A stretch of DNA of 64,000 nucleotides from Paenibacillus_E qinlingensis_A (GTDB lineage Bacteria > Bacillota > Bacilli > Paenibacillales > NBRC-103111): assembly GCF_031455095.1 (NCBI RefSeq), contig NZ_JAVDSB010000003.1, forward strand, positions 248,001 to 312,000. Reading direction: 5' to 3'. A model generated the notes under the pieces. It was not told the origin of the DNA. It did no database searches and was given only the letters and a program-made list of their open reading frames with translations. The translations under genes and the position numbers were made by a program. This document shows, in pieces, positions 33,918 through 41,114 of the stretch; within the stretch, counting starts at the first letter, position 1; the number at the start of each line of letters is the position of its first letter.

Positions 33918-34810
33918 GAATGGAAGCAGGATCCCTTGTTACCCTCGAGGTAGCAAGGGAAGTTCCGCCTAACGGTTTCTTCCTCACGGATGGCTACCAA
34001 GATTTCCTTCTGCCTTACGCAGAAATCGTAGGCAATCGAATCAGCCCGGGAGATAAAGTGGAAGTGTTCTTGTTCCACGATACCCAGGATCGAATCATGG
34101 CGACCATGAAGCGTCCTTTGCTTATCATGGGTGAGGTTGGACTCTTGGAAGTCGTTGATATCCACCCGCGATTTGGTTTTTTTTTAGAAATGGGATTAGG
34201 GCGTCATCTACTTCTCCCTTATCGACATGTTCCGGAACTTGAAGAACTTCGTCCCCAAGTAGGCGACAAAGTGTTCGCAACGCTAGCACACGATCGTCAA
34301 GGGCGATTGATTGCGAAGCTAGCGCTTGAAGAAGACTTAGCTCCGCTATGCGTAAGAGCGCCGTCGAGTTGGACGAACCAATGGGTGAAAGCTCGCGTCT
34401 ATCGGCCTCTGCAAATGGGTACTTTTGTCATATGTGAAGCAGGTGTCCTAGGTTATGGTGTGATCGGACTCATCATTCCACAAGAACGGACCCGCTTACT
34501 TCGCGTTGGTGAGCAAGTCGATGTAAGGATTGCTTTCGTACGCGAAGAAGATGGACGAGTTAACCTATCGATGAGACTTCCTAAGGAAAAAGGACGAGAT
34601 GAAGATGCGGAACGCATTCTAGAAGTTCTCCGTGAACGTCCTGGGAACGCGATGCCATTTTCAGATAAAACGCAGGCAGATATTATTAAAGATAAATTCG
34701 GCCTGAGTAAAGCGGCATTTAAACGTGCTCTAGGTAAGCTTATGAAAGAGGGGCTTATCTATCAGGAAGAGGATTGGACTTATCTGAAACAAGAGGAGAC
34801 GCAAGTCTGA
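33914..34810 (+). CDS. cvfB: CvfB-like S1 RNA-binding protein
   Basis: A 298-residue protein of the CvfB/YitL family: several S1-like beta-barrel domains (for example NGFFLTDGYQDFLLPYAEIV, GFFLEMGLGRHLLLPYRHV and VCEAGVLGYGVIGLIIPQERT) and a C-terminal winged helix (ILEVLRERPGNAMPFSDKTQ, then FGLSKAAFKRALGKLMKEGL). Relatives bind RNA and affect virulence gene expression in staphylococci; the mechanism is unclear. It begins inside the end of rsfS and is followed two bases later by the methyltransferase gene. In Bacillus subtilis this gene is not in the yqe operon as far as I recall, so the insertion is a lineage feature. Confidence 0.88.
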   Translation: MRMEAGSLVTLEVAREVPPNGFFLTDGYQDFLLPYAEIVGNRISPGDKVEVFLFHDTQDRIMATMKRPLLIMGEVGLLEVVDIHPRFGFFLEMGLGRHLLLPYRHVPELEELRPQVGDKVFATLAHDRQGRLIAKLALEEDLAPLCVRAPSSWTNQWVKARVYRPLQMGTFVICEAGVLGYGVIGLIIPQERTRLLRVGEQVDVRIAFVREEDGRVNLSMRLPKEKGRDEDAERILEVLRERPGNAMPFSDKTQADIIKDKFGLSKAAFKRALGKLMKEGLIYQEEDWTYLKQEETQV

Positions 34811-34811
34811 G

Positions 34812-35573
34812 ATGAGTTACGAGAAATTTGCCTATACGTATGATCGCTTGATGAACAGCATGCCTTATGAAGATTGGCTGCGGTTCGTGAAGGAAAGTTT
34901 TGAACGATTTGAAGTTAAACCAACAACGCTTGTTGATCTAGGTTGCGGGACAGGCAATATATCGATTCCGTTAGCTGCTGAAGGACTGATGGTGACGGGG
35001 ATCGATCTTTCCGAGGATATGTTAGCAGTTGCCGAGCAGAAGTACAGTGAACAGCCTAGTCAGCTTCGCGGGGGTGGCATCCGTTGGATTCAGCAGGATA
35101 TACGGGAATGGGAGCTTGGCGAGGAAGTCGATGTAGCCATTTCATTTTGTGATAGTGTCAATTATTTATTAGAGGAAGAGGACATCGTCGATGCTTTCCG
35201 TCAGACATGGGCGGGACTTAAGCCAGGCGGTTTGTTTCTCTTCGATGTACATACACCACAGCAATTGTATGCCTATGCGGAGTCGCAGCCTTTTTTTCTA
35301 AATGAGGACGATGTTGCTTATATTTGGACAAGCGAGTTAGATGAGGATCGTGTTCAGATTGAACATGATTTAACTATTTTCGTCAGAGACAGTGGTTCAA
35401 GTGATAACTTCCGACGTATTGATGAAACGCATGAACAAAGAGCGTATCCCTTACAATGGCTGGAACAGATGCTGATTGAGGCAGGCTTTCGTGAGGTACA
35501 TCAGGCGGCAGACTTTACGTGGGAACAACCAACGGAGACAACGGAGCGCGCTTTCTTTATTGCAAAAAAATAA
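34812..35573 (+). CDS. Class I SAM-dependent methyltransferase (YqeM-like)
   Basis: Methyltransferase of 253 residues. Motif I VDLGCGTGNISIPLA (about 42-56) binds S-adenosylmethionine; the acidic motif II GIDLSEDMLAVAEQKY and motif III region VDVAISFCDSVNYL are also clear. It matches the gene called yqeM that closes the yqeG-rsfS operon in Bacillus; the methyl acceptor is unknown. GTCTGAG precedes the ATG with only moderate Shine-Dalgarno quality, so translation is probably coupled to the upstream gene two bases away. Confidence 0.9.
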   Translation: MSYEKFAYTYDRLMNSMPYEDWLRFVKESFERFEVKPTTLVDLGCGTGNISIPLAAEGLMVTGIDLSEDMLAVAEQKYSEQPSQLRGGGIRWIQQDIREWELGEEVDVAISFCDSVNYLLEEEDIVDAFRQTWAGLKPGGLFLFDVHTPQQLYAYAESQPFFLNEDDVAYIWTSELDEDRVQIEHDLTIFVRDSGSSDNFRRIDETHEQRAYPLQWLEQMLIEAGFREVHQAADFTWEQPTETTERAFFIAKK

Positions 35574-35599
35574 TACGGATGACGGGATTCGCCCGCGGC

Positions 35600-35629
35600 T
35601 TGACAGTTCGGCATTATTTTACATATAAT
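35600..35629 (+). promoter_or_regulatory. Sigma-A promoter of leuS
   Basis: TTGACA - 18 bases - TATAAT, both perfect consensus hexamers, 27 bases after the methyltransferase stop. Transcription should start near 35636, at the beginning of the T-box leader. Confidence 0.85.
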
Positions 35630-35636
35630 CAAAGCT

Positions 35637-35918
35637 AATCAGTTGTATGGAAAGCTTAGATGAGGAATAGTACCTTGTACAGCATCTTTCAGAGAGTCGG
35701 AGCTTGGGTGTGAGCCGGCAGATGTTAGTCTTGAGAACTCGCCTCGGAGCTAGAAGGTGAACCGCCTGATCCTGGATCAGATGCGCTAGCTGGATCGTCT
35801 CACCCGCGTTAAGGGGCAGAGTGAACACAGGTGAAGAACGCCTTGTGTTAACTAGGGTGGTACCACGGGAATTATACCTCTCGTCCCTAGCGATATCCGC
35901 TAGCGATGTGAGGTTTTT
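35637..35918 (+). promoter_or_regulatory. T-box leader (leucyl-tRNA responsive) with terminator
   Basis: About 280-nucleotide leader. It shows GATGAGGAATAGTAC near the 5' end, the AGAGAG element with GGTGTGAGCCGG (stem I), and the invariant T-box AGGGTGGTACCACG at 35854-35867. A terminator stem from about 35877 (TAGCG / CGCTA inner pairing, CCTC / GAGG outer) ends in seven T. In the specifier region GTCTTGAGAAC (around 35729-35739), CTT and TTG both encode leucine, consistent with the gene downstream. Uncharged tRNA-Leu would favour the antiterminator and raise leuS expression. Confidence 0.92.
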
Positions 35919-35973
35919 TTGTGCGTATTTGCATACATGAGCAATAGAGCATTTTAAGGGAGGCATGGAAGGT

Positions 35974-38433
35974 ATGACACAGGAATTGAAAGAAACGAAA
36001 GAGCAACAAGGCTACAATCCGCAATCGATTGAACCCAAATGGCAGGCATACTGGGATGCAAAGAAAACATTTAAAGTACTAGAAAATTCGGATAAACCGA
36101 AATTTTATGCCTTAGATATGTTCCCATACCCATCCGGTGCGGGGCTACACGTAGGGCATCCTGAAGGTTATACAGCGACAGATATCGTTTCCCGTTTCAA
36201 ACGCATGAGAGGCTTTAACGTGCTTCACCCTATGGGCTGGGATGCGTTCGGACTTCCTGCGGAGCAATATGCCCTTGATACAGGGAATGACCCGCGTGAG
36301 TTCACGAAGAAAAATATTGATACATTCCGTCGTCAAATTAAGTCACTTGGTTTCTCCTACGATTGGGATCGTGAGATTAGTACGACAGATCCTGAGTACT
36401 ACAAATGGACACAATGGATTTTCATCCAGTTGTACAATAAAGGGCTTGCTTATGTCGATGAAGTGCCAGTTAACTGGTGTCCAGCTCTAGGTACGGTTCT
36501 TGCGAATGAGGAAGTTATTGACGGATTAAGCGAACGTGGTAACCATCCGGTTATCCGTAAACCGATGCGTCAGTGGATTTTGAAAATTACTGAATATGCA
36601 GAGCGTTTGCTTGAAGATCTTGAGGAGCTTGATTGGTCTGAAAGTATCAAGGATATGCAGCGTAACTGGATTGGAAAGTCAACAGGAGCTGAGGTTCAGT
36701 TCGTTATTGAAGGGCATGCGGATAAAAGCCTAACGGTATTCACAACGCGTCCAGATACATTGTTCGGTGCAACTTATTGTGTATTGGCGCCTGAGCATGA
36801 GCTAGTTGCACAGATTACAACAGAAGCGCAAGCGGCTGCGATTAAAGAATATCAAGAGAAAGCTTCCCGCAAAAGCGATCTAGAGCGTACAGATTTGGCG
36901 AAAGACAAATCCGGTGTGTTCACAGGTGCGTACGCGATAAATCCGGTTAATGACACGAAAGTGCCAATCTGGATCGCAGATTATGTGCTTGGTGGCTACG
37001 GTACAGGGGCGATCATGGCGGTTCCAGGGCACGATCAACGTGACTGGGAATTTGCGAAGCAATTTGATTTGTCGATTATCGAAGTTGTGCAAGGCGGAGA
37101 TGTGGAGAAGGAAGCTTACGCTGGCGATGGCAAACATGTGAACTCAGGTCCAATCGATGGATTGAACATTGAGCAAGGCATCAGCCACATGATCGCTTGG
37201 CTTACGCAAAATGGCAAAGGCCGCGGCAAAGTAACGTATCGTTTGAGAGACTGGCTGTTCAGCCGTCAACGTTACTGGGGTGAGCCGATCCCAATTCTTC
37301 ACCTTGAAGATGGCACGATGAAGCCAGTTCCAGTGGATCAATTGCCATTATTGCTTCCGGAAGTAGATGAAATTAAACCATCTGGTACAGGTGAGTCACC
37401 GCTTGCTAACGTTTCTGAATGGGTGAACACAATTGATCCAGAAACAGGTATGAAAGCTCGCCGTGAAACGAATACGATGCCTCAATGGGCTGGAAGCTGC
37501 TGGTATTACCTGCGTTTCATCGATCCGAAGAATGATCAAGCGTTCTGCTCAGATGAGCTGCAAAAGCAATGGCTGCCAGTTGATCTATACATTGGCGGAG
37601 CGGAGCACGCGGTTCTTCACTTGCTGTATGCGCGTTTCTGGCATAAAGTACTTTACGATCTTGGTTTTGTACACACGAAAGAGCCGTTCCATAAGCTTGT
37701 TAACCAAGGGATGATTCTTGGCGAGAATATGGAAAAGATGAGTAAATCTCGCGGCAATGTAGTGAATCCAGACGATATCGTGAGCGATCAAGGTGCGGAT
37801 ACACTTCGTATTTATGAAATGTTCATGGGGCCGTTGGAAGCGACAAAACCGTGGAATACAACAGGTGTAGACGGGATCTACCGTTTCTTGAATCGTGTAT
37901 GGAGACTCTTCGTTGATGACAATGGTCAAGTGCATGCCAAAATTAGCGCGGATGAGACGCTAGGCAGCGATACATTCAAACGTACATGGCACCGTTCGAT
38001 CAAGAAAATTACGGAAGACTTCGATGCGCTTCGCTTTAATACAGCGATTAGTCAAATGATGATTTTTGTCAATGAAGCGTACAAAACAGAACGCTTGCCA
38101 TTAGAAGCAATGAAAAACTTCGTACAGATGCTTTCTCCACTAGCACCTCACTTGGCTGAAGAGCTATGGGAGAAATTAGGCGGCGTAGAGTCAATTACTT
38201 ACGAAGCATGGCCAGCTTATGATGAAGCATGGACGGTTGATAGTGAAGTTGAAATCGTCGTGCAGATCAACGGGAAAATCGTTGAACGTGTTATGATTTC
38301 CAAAGATACAGATGAAGCTGCAATGGAGAAAATGGCTTTTGAACTCGACAAAGTCAAAGAAGCGACCGCCGGAAAGGCCGTTCGCAAATTGATTGTTGTT
38401 AAAGGTAAATTAGTCAATATCGTTGTAGGTTAA
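35974..38433 (+). CDS. leuS: Leucyl-tRNA synthetase
   Basis: LeuS, 819 residues, class I aminoacyl-tRNA synthetase. The catalytic HIGH-type motif is HVGH in FPYPSGAGLHVGHPEGYT, and the KMSKS loop is EKMSKSRGN. The editing (CP1) domain is present with its conserved TTRPDTLFG segment, and a C-terminal tRNA-binding domain follows. The ATG at 35974 lies ten bases after AAGGGAGG; an ATG at 35965 would be only one base from that site. It is controlled by the T-box leader directly upstream, and stands alone between the yqe operon and comER. Confidence 0.97.
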   Translation: MTQELKETKEQQGYNPQSIEPKWQAYWDAKKTFKVLENSDKPKFYALDMFPYPSGAGLHVGHPEGYTATDIVSRFKRMRGFNVLHPMGWDAFGLPAEQYALDTGNDPREFTKKNIDTFRRQIKSLGFSYDWDREISTTDPEYYKWTQWIFIQLYNKGLAYVDEVPVNWCPALGTVLANEEVIDGLSERGNHPVIRKPMRQWILKITEYAERLLEDLEELDWSESIKDMQRNWIGKSTGAEVQFVIEGHADKSLTVFTTRPDTLFGATYCVLAPEHELVAQITTEAQAAAIKEYQEKASRKSDLERTDLAKDKSGVFTGAYAINPVNDTKVPIWIADYVLGGYGTGAIMAVPGHDQRDWEFAKQFDLSIIEVVQGGDVEKEAYAGDGKHVNSGPIDGLNIEQGISHMIAWLTQNGKGRGKVTYRLRDWLFSRQRYWGEPIPILHLEDGTMKPVPVDQLPLLLPEVDEIKPSGTGESPLANVSEWVNTIDPETGMKARRETNTMPQWAGSCWYYLRFIDPKNDQAFCSDELQKQWLPVDLYIGGAEHAVLHLLYARFWHKVLYDLGFVHTKEPFHKLVNQGMILGENMEKMSKSRGNVVNPDDIVSDQGADTLRIYEMFMGPLEATKPWNTTGVDGIYRFLNRVWRLFVDDNGQVHAKISADETLGSDTFKRTWHRSIKKITEDFDALRFNTAISQMMIFVNEAYKTERLPLEAMKNFVQMLSPLAPHLAEELWEKLGGVESITYEAWPAYDEAWTVDSEVEIVVQINGKIVERVMISKDTDEAAMEKMAFELDKVKEATAGKAVRKLIVVKGKLVNIVVG

Positions 38434-38461
38434 GAACGGAAAGATTCAAGCATTGGGAAGG

Positions 38462-39295
38462 CTACTGCTTTTGCTTTATGGTAAAAAGCTGTTCAGCCTT
38501 CTCAATGTCTTCTTCATATTTGGCATGTGTAGCACTAATCACTTGAGAGAAAACCCCGCGAAGTTCCTTTTCCAAAATACGTAAACCTTCCGCAGTTATG
38601 CCTCCAGGAACCGATACCCTTTTTTGTAAACTGATGGGGTTGAAGCCGCCCGTTGTTAGCAATTTCCCAGTACCTAAAGTCATTTCACTTGCAAGCAGTG
38701 TAGCCTCTTCAGCTGAAATACCCGTTTCTTCCACCGCAGCATCAATAAAAGCTTGAATATAGCTGGCTAGAAAAGCAGGGCCGCAACTCGATAAATCCGA
38801 TGAAATTCTCGTGTAATTCTCAGATACACGTATAGGTGTCGAGATATGTGTGAAAATATTTTCAAGCCATTCTTTATCTTCAGGCTGCATACGATTTCCA
38901 TGAATACATAACGTAGCACCACTTAAAACGTAGTTCGTGATACTCGGTATGATTTTACTTATTTTAGCCGGGAGCAGACCTTCCAAATGCTTAATCAGAA
39001 TAGGACTCGTGATGGATATTATAAATTGAGAGGAAAGCACGTCCTCTTTGATTTCATCAATAACCTTTTTGAATTCAGAAGGTTTCACACAAAGGAAAAT
39101 CAAATCACTTCCGCGCACGACTTCACGATTGGTTTCTGCCACTTGCAAGCCAGGATAGTTCTCCGCAAGAAGTTCAACTTTACGTAATGTTCGATTGCTA
39201 GCGATAATTTGCTCGGGATTGAATGCCCCGGAATGAATGAATGCTTCAATCAGTATACTTCCCATACTCCCAGTACCGATGAATCCAGCTTTCAT
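38462..39295 (-). CDS. comER: Late competence protein ComER
   Basis: ComER, 277 residues, a pyrroline-5-carboxylate-reductase-like protein with an N-terminal NAD(P) motif GFIGTGSMGSILIEAF and the ProC-like C-terminal segment SVPGGITAEGLRILEKEL. It is divergent from comEA, the classic arrangement in Bacillales, which distinguishes it from a true ProC. Its exact role in competence, and in biofilm or spore formation, is unclear. The ATG at 39295 with GGGAGGG is preferred; a longer frame to 39340 has no site. Confidence 0.9.
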   Translation of the reverse strand: MKAGFIGTGSMGSILIEAFIHSGAFNPEQIIASNRTLRKVELLAENYPGLQVAETNREVVRGSDLIFLCVKPSEFKKVIDEIKEDVLSSQFIISITSPILIKHLEGLLPAKISKIIPSITNYVLSGATLCIHGNRMQPEDKEWLENIFTHISTPIRVSENYTRISSDLSSCGPAFLASYIQAFIDAAVEETGISAEEATLLASEMTLGTGKLLTTGGFNPISLQKRVSVPGGITAEGLRILEKELRGVFSQVISATHAKYEEDIEKAEQLFTIKQKQ

Positions 39296-39458
39296 CAAGT
39301 AATCCCTCCCGATAAAATCAGTCTTTATACGAAAATACAACCGATAAGCTTAGGTTAGCTTCATCTAATTAGCACAACAATTCGTCATGTGGTCATTGGG
39401 ACGCTTTTTCATGTATATGGTTGCCCATACGCAAATATGCTAAGAAAGAAGGTCGTTC

Positions 39459-39998
39459 GTGGATTTTATTGGAAATAAAATGAAGAGAATCCTGCTGCTG
39501 CTTGGCGTGATCTCGCTTTTTGTCTGGGTTGTTTGGCCATTTCTCCGTGGAGGGCAATCCACCATTCAAACAGCGTTTATGCCGATCAATACGCAGATGG
39601 AAGCCTTACTCGGGCAAGCCGTTAGCGAGAAACAAGAAAAGGCAGCGCAAGCGACTGCTGCAGTTGCTGCAATAAAAGCCACGACAACACCGAAGGCGAG
39701 TCAGACACCTCCGAAGGAAAGTCCGCCATCGACGGCAACTTCTGAAAAACAGATAATTTCTACAGAGGGTGGAAACACAACTGCGGATAGCAGAGCAGGG
39801 CTGCTAAATTTGAACACGGCTACATTAGAACAGTTAGATAAATTGCCGGGGATCGGTGAAAGTAAAGCCAAAGCGATTATTGCGCATCGTTCGAAGATTG
39901 GAAGCTTTAAGCGAGTCGAAGAACTTATGGATGTGAAAGGTATTGGCGAAAAAATGTTCGAGAAGCTTAGGGGATTACTATTTGTGGCTCCAAGCTAG
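39459..39998 (+). CDS. comEA: Competence protein ComEA, DNA receptor
   Basis: ComEA, 179 residues, the membrane-anchored DNA receptor for transformation. An N-terminal membrane helix (about residues 9-30) is followed by a flexible Ala/Thr/Pro/Ser/Lys-rich linker. A C-terminal helix-hairpin-helix DNA-binding domain follows: LNLNTATLEQLDKLPGIGES and IGSFKRVEELMDVKGIGEKM. The start is a GTG with AAAGAAGG six bases upstream; the ATG at 39480 is an alternative. First gene of comEA-comEB-comEC, divergent from comER. Confidence 0.94.
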   Translation: MDFIGNKMKRILLLLGVISLFVWVVWPFLRGGQSTIQTAFMPINTQMEALLGQAVSEKQEKAAQATAAVAAIKATTTPKASQTPPKESPPSTATSEKQIISTEGGNTTADSRAGLLNLNTATLEQLDKLPGIGESKAKAIIAHRSKIGSFKRVEELMDVKGIGEKMFEKLRGLLFVAPS

Positions 39999-40102
39999 CT
40001 CATCTTTTCATTTCTAGTGAAATGTGAGAAAATACTAGAAATAGTTTTACTTTCGAATAGAGTAACTAAACAAACCGAGTCACCAGGAGGGAGTCCAGCA
40101 TC

Positions 40103-40615
40103 ATGAGCATCCGAAAAGATTGGGATACGTATTTCCTAGATATTGCATATATGGCTTCCACACGCTCTAGGTGTAATCGTCGTCATGTTGGAGCGGTTCT
40201 TGTACAGGGTAAAAAGCTTCTTGGTACAGCTTATAACGGAGCCCCCATGGGCGTGGCGGATTGCACGGAAGCGGGTTGCATGCTGGTGGAAGAGATCGAG
40301 CTGAAGGTTGTAGCCGATGTCGAAGAGGTCGTACGTAAGCACCGTTGCATACGTACCATCCATGCGGAGCAGAACTTATTGTTGTTTACCGATCGTGAGG
40401 ATCGTGAAGGTTCTACCGTTTATGTGACGGATCAACCTTGCTGGACCTGTGCAAACATGTTGGCTAATAGCGGTGTTACCGAGATTGTGTTTCATCGGGG
40501 CTACCCGAAGGATCATGAGAAGGTTAGTCAATTGATGGAAGCTAGAGGAATTTCATTCCGACAGATGACTACATATGAACCGCCTGCCGGGACCGTATCC
40601 GAGGTTGTGAACTGA
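40103..40615 (+). CDS. comEB: ComEB, dCMP deaminase family
   Basis: ComEB, 170 residues, a zinc-dependent deoxycytidylate deaminase. The zinc and catalytic residues are visible in CIRTIHAEQNLLL (His-Ala-Glu) and DQPCWTCANMLANSG (Pro-Cys-x-x-Cys). It makes dUMP for thymidylate synthesis and is encoded in com operons, although it is not needed for DNA uptake in Bacillus. AGGAGGGAG stands before the ATG. Unlike in Bacillus, a terminator and about 430 bases of repeat-rich DNA separate it from comEC. Confidence 0.94.
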   Translation: MSIRKDWDTYFLDIAYMASTRSRCNRRHVGAVLVQGKKLLGTAYNGAPMGVADCTEAGCMLVEEIELKVVADVEEVVRKHRCIRTIHAEQNLLLFTDREDREGSTVYVTDQPCWTCANMLANSGVTEIVFHRGYPKDHEKVSQLMEARGISFRQMTTYEPPAGTVSEVVN

Positions 40616-40636
40616 ATAGTGCGTTATGAGGGGAAG

Positions 40637-40687
40637 AACCTCTCTCTAGAAGCAATCGTTGGGGTGCGCTAGGGGGAGGTTTTTTTG
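40637..40687 (+). terminator. Terminator after comEB
   Basis: AACCTCTCTCTAG / CTAGGGGGAGGTT stem (with mismatches) followed by a seven-T run. Confidence 0.75.
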
Positions 40688-40709
40688 TAAGGATTGTGTG
40701 ATAGTCATG

Positions 40710-40799
40710 CAACCATGGTAAATGCGGTAAGCAGGGCAAACATGGAAAATGAGGAAAACAGGGAAAACAGGGCAACCACGATAAACATGACAAAACGCA
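40710..40799. repeat. Degenerate 9-bp tandem repeat, about ten units
   Basis: Ten consecutive 9-base units, for example CAACCATGG, TAAATGCGG, TAAGCAGGG, CAAACATGG, AAAATGAGG, and AAAACAGGG twice. Most fit YAAACANGG-like with A-rich first half and GG end. Lies between the comEB terminator and comEC. Non-coding; the minus strand would read as repeated Cys/His-Phe/Leu-Pro tripeptides. Confidence 0.7.
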
Positions 40800-40833
40800 A
40801 TATTTAAGGCAATTTACGCTACGTGGTGCGTAC

Positions 40834-41020
40834 GAGGGGAACGAGAGTGCGCTATTCGGCCATAACGGCTGTATTCTTTGTGTAAGGGGAACCTGAGTGC
40901 GCTATTTAGGGGAAATTGCCTGCAATTACCTGCTTTTATTAAAAATAAGGTCTCCTCGTTCCCCTTGGTGTTTGGATATAGCGATTTATTTAGAAATAGA
41001 GCATCTACGTTCCCTCTCGA
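40834..41020. repeat. Four-copy dispersed repeat, two direct and two inverted
   Basis: GGGGAACGAGAGTGCGCTATT occurs near 40836, and a close copy GGGGAACCTGAGTGCGCTATT near 40886. Degenerate inverted copies end in CTCGTTCCCC (to about 40964) and ACGTTCCCTC (to about 41018). The two halves could fold back into a large hairpin upstream of comEC. The remaining spacer from 40800 to 41114 holds no gene I can support. Confidence 0.6.
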
Positions 41021-41114
41021 GGAAAAGCGCAAGGTAAATGAGAAAAACGTGATATCACGTAATGTGTGAGGAATATAGAAATCGGATATGGAAAAAGAAA
41101 GTGAGGGTCTTACC

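Noticed and set aside
38462..39295. proC, pyrroline-5-carboxylate reductase for proline synthesis
   Set aside because: Divergent position next to comEA identifies it as comER despite the ProC-like sequence.
40569..40793. Minus-strand frame with repeated Cys-Phe-Pro-like tripeptides
   Set aside because: It is just the 9-bp repeat read in one frame; no ribosome site, and it overlaps the comEB end and terminator.
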